Source of the DNA: Rhynchopus euleeides
Taxonomy: Eukaryota > Euglenozoa > Diplonemea > Diplonemida > Diplonemidae
Length of the DNA: 64,000 nt
Assembly: GCA_963210315.1 (NCBI GenBank)
Contig: OY723321.1
Location: 1,538,771 to 1,602,770 of the forward strand
Direction of reading: 5' to 3'
The position numbers were made by a program, and so were the translations under genes. Positions 63,707 through 64,000 of the stretch are shown here, piece after piece; position 1 is the stretch's first letter; each line of letters begins with the position of its first letter. A model generated the notes under the pieces. That model searched no databases and had not been told where the DNA came from. It saw only the letters and a program-made list of their open reading frames with translations.

Positions 63707-64000
63707 CTACCCCTGCGTACCCCCTCTCCTCTCCCTCCTTCTCCTCCGCCCTCGACCCTTCCTCTTCGGGATACGCACGCAGCAGCTCCTCTTCCGACTT
63801 CGAATCATCCCAGCCTCCGCATTTGGGAGGAGCAGCTGTCCCAGGGTTCCATCAGACAGCCAGAGGAGATCACGCCGGCGCAGCTGGTGACCCTCAAGCG
63901 CGCCACCTGGCGCACTCAAGCACAGTGCTACAGGGGTTCTGCATCTTTCCTCTCTGTGATCCGCCGCGCCGAGGCCTTCCGTCACAAGGTGCAGGTGATG
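63707..64000 (+). CDS. In-frame continuation after TGA, open to window end (partial)
   Basis: 98 codons follow the gag-like stop in the same frame without another stop and run off the window. The first ~30 are Pro-rich; after that the sequence is ordered-looking (SLRIWEEQLSQGS, QLVTLKRATWRTQAQCYRGS, IRRAEAFRHKV). No ATG occurs before the last codon. The stop context is TGA-CTA, a known leaky context. It could be the N-terminus of a polyprotein produced by readthrough. Confidence 0.45.

Noticed and set aside
1-64000. tRNA and rRNA genes
   Set aside because: I looked for TPsiC-like GGTTCGAAT strings and found only chance matches inside coding sequence (for example 38655) with no cloverleaf. 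No rRNA segments were recognised.

Overview
This window is nuclear DNA from a eukaryotic microbe (a protist); I cannot name the lineage. The evidence is spliced genes with short introns (44-164 bp), two intron-bearing copies of ribosomal protein eL18, a sestrin, a CASTOR/POLLUX-type channel, BTB, kelch and ankyrin proteins, and an RS-rich CCHC zinc-knuckle protein. All 17 introns I could place have a GTATG donor and a YAG-type or ACAG acceptor. Coding regions are GC-rich and use the standard code. Noncoding DNA is full of C/G homopolymers and small mobile elements.

Layout. 1-23.5 kb is gene-poor and repeat-rich. It starts with a 3.4 kb segment present twice (38-3440 and 4356-7775), each copy carrying a TA-flanked miniature element nested in a fragment of a foldback repeat. 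Two adjacent TA-flanked terminal-inverted-repeat (TIR) elements follow (7905-8525 and 8528-10051), then a TTTTAAAC-bounded element (11.9-13.5 kb) and a 2.35 kb TIR element (18345-20693). The last contains a large ORF with one in-frame stop and a permuted histone H2B-like ORF.

23.6-40.1 kb is the first gene block, all on the + strand: tRNA U5-methyltransferase (TRM2 type), ZCCHC10-like RS protein, a secreted Cys-rich protein, a BTB/coiled-coil protein, a charged hypothetical protein, a three-repeat hypothetical protein and the CASTOR/POLLUX channel (five exons). 40.1-49.3 kb has one gene (a multipass membrane protein) and several repeats, including a 1,590 bp TA-flanked element that is almost entirely one palindrome with 752 bp arms.

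49.3-59.7 kb is the second + strand gene block: a two-TM protein, an ankyrin protein, a GH13 amylase-like protein lacking all its catalytic residues, a kelch/coiled-coil protein, tandem eL18 genes and a sestrin. 60.3-62.6 kb holds three foldback/TIR elements. The right edge (62660-64000) is a gag-like ORF followed in frame, after a TGA-CTA stop, by an ORF open to the window end.

The genes form no obvious pathway; each has its own intergenic spacer. The most distinctive biology is the group of TA-flanked, long-TIR elements, several of which sit at TA dinucleotides inside poly-C tracts and lie next to or inside each other.
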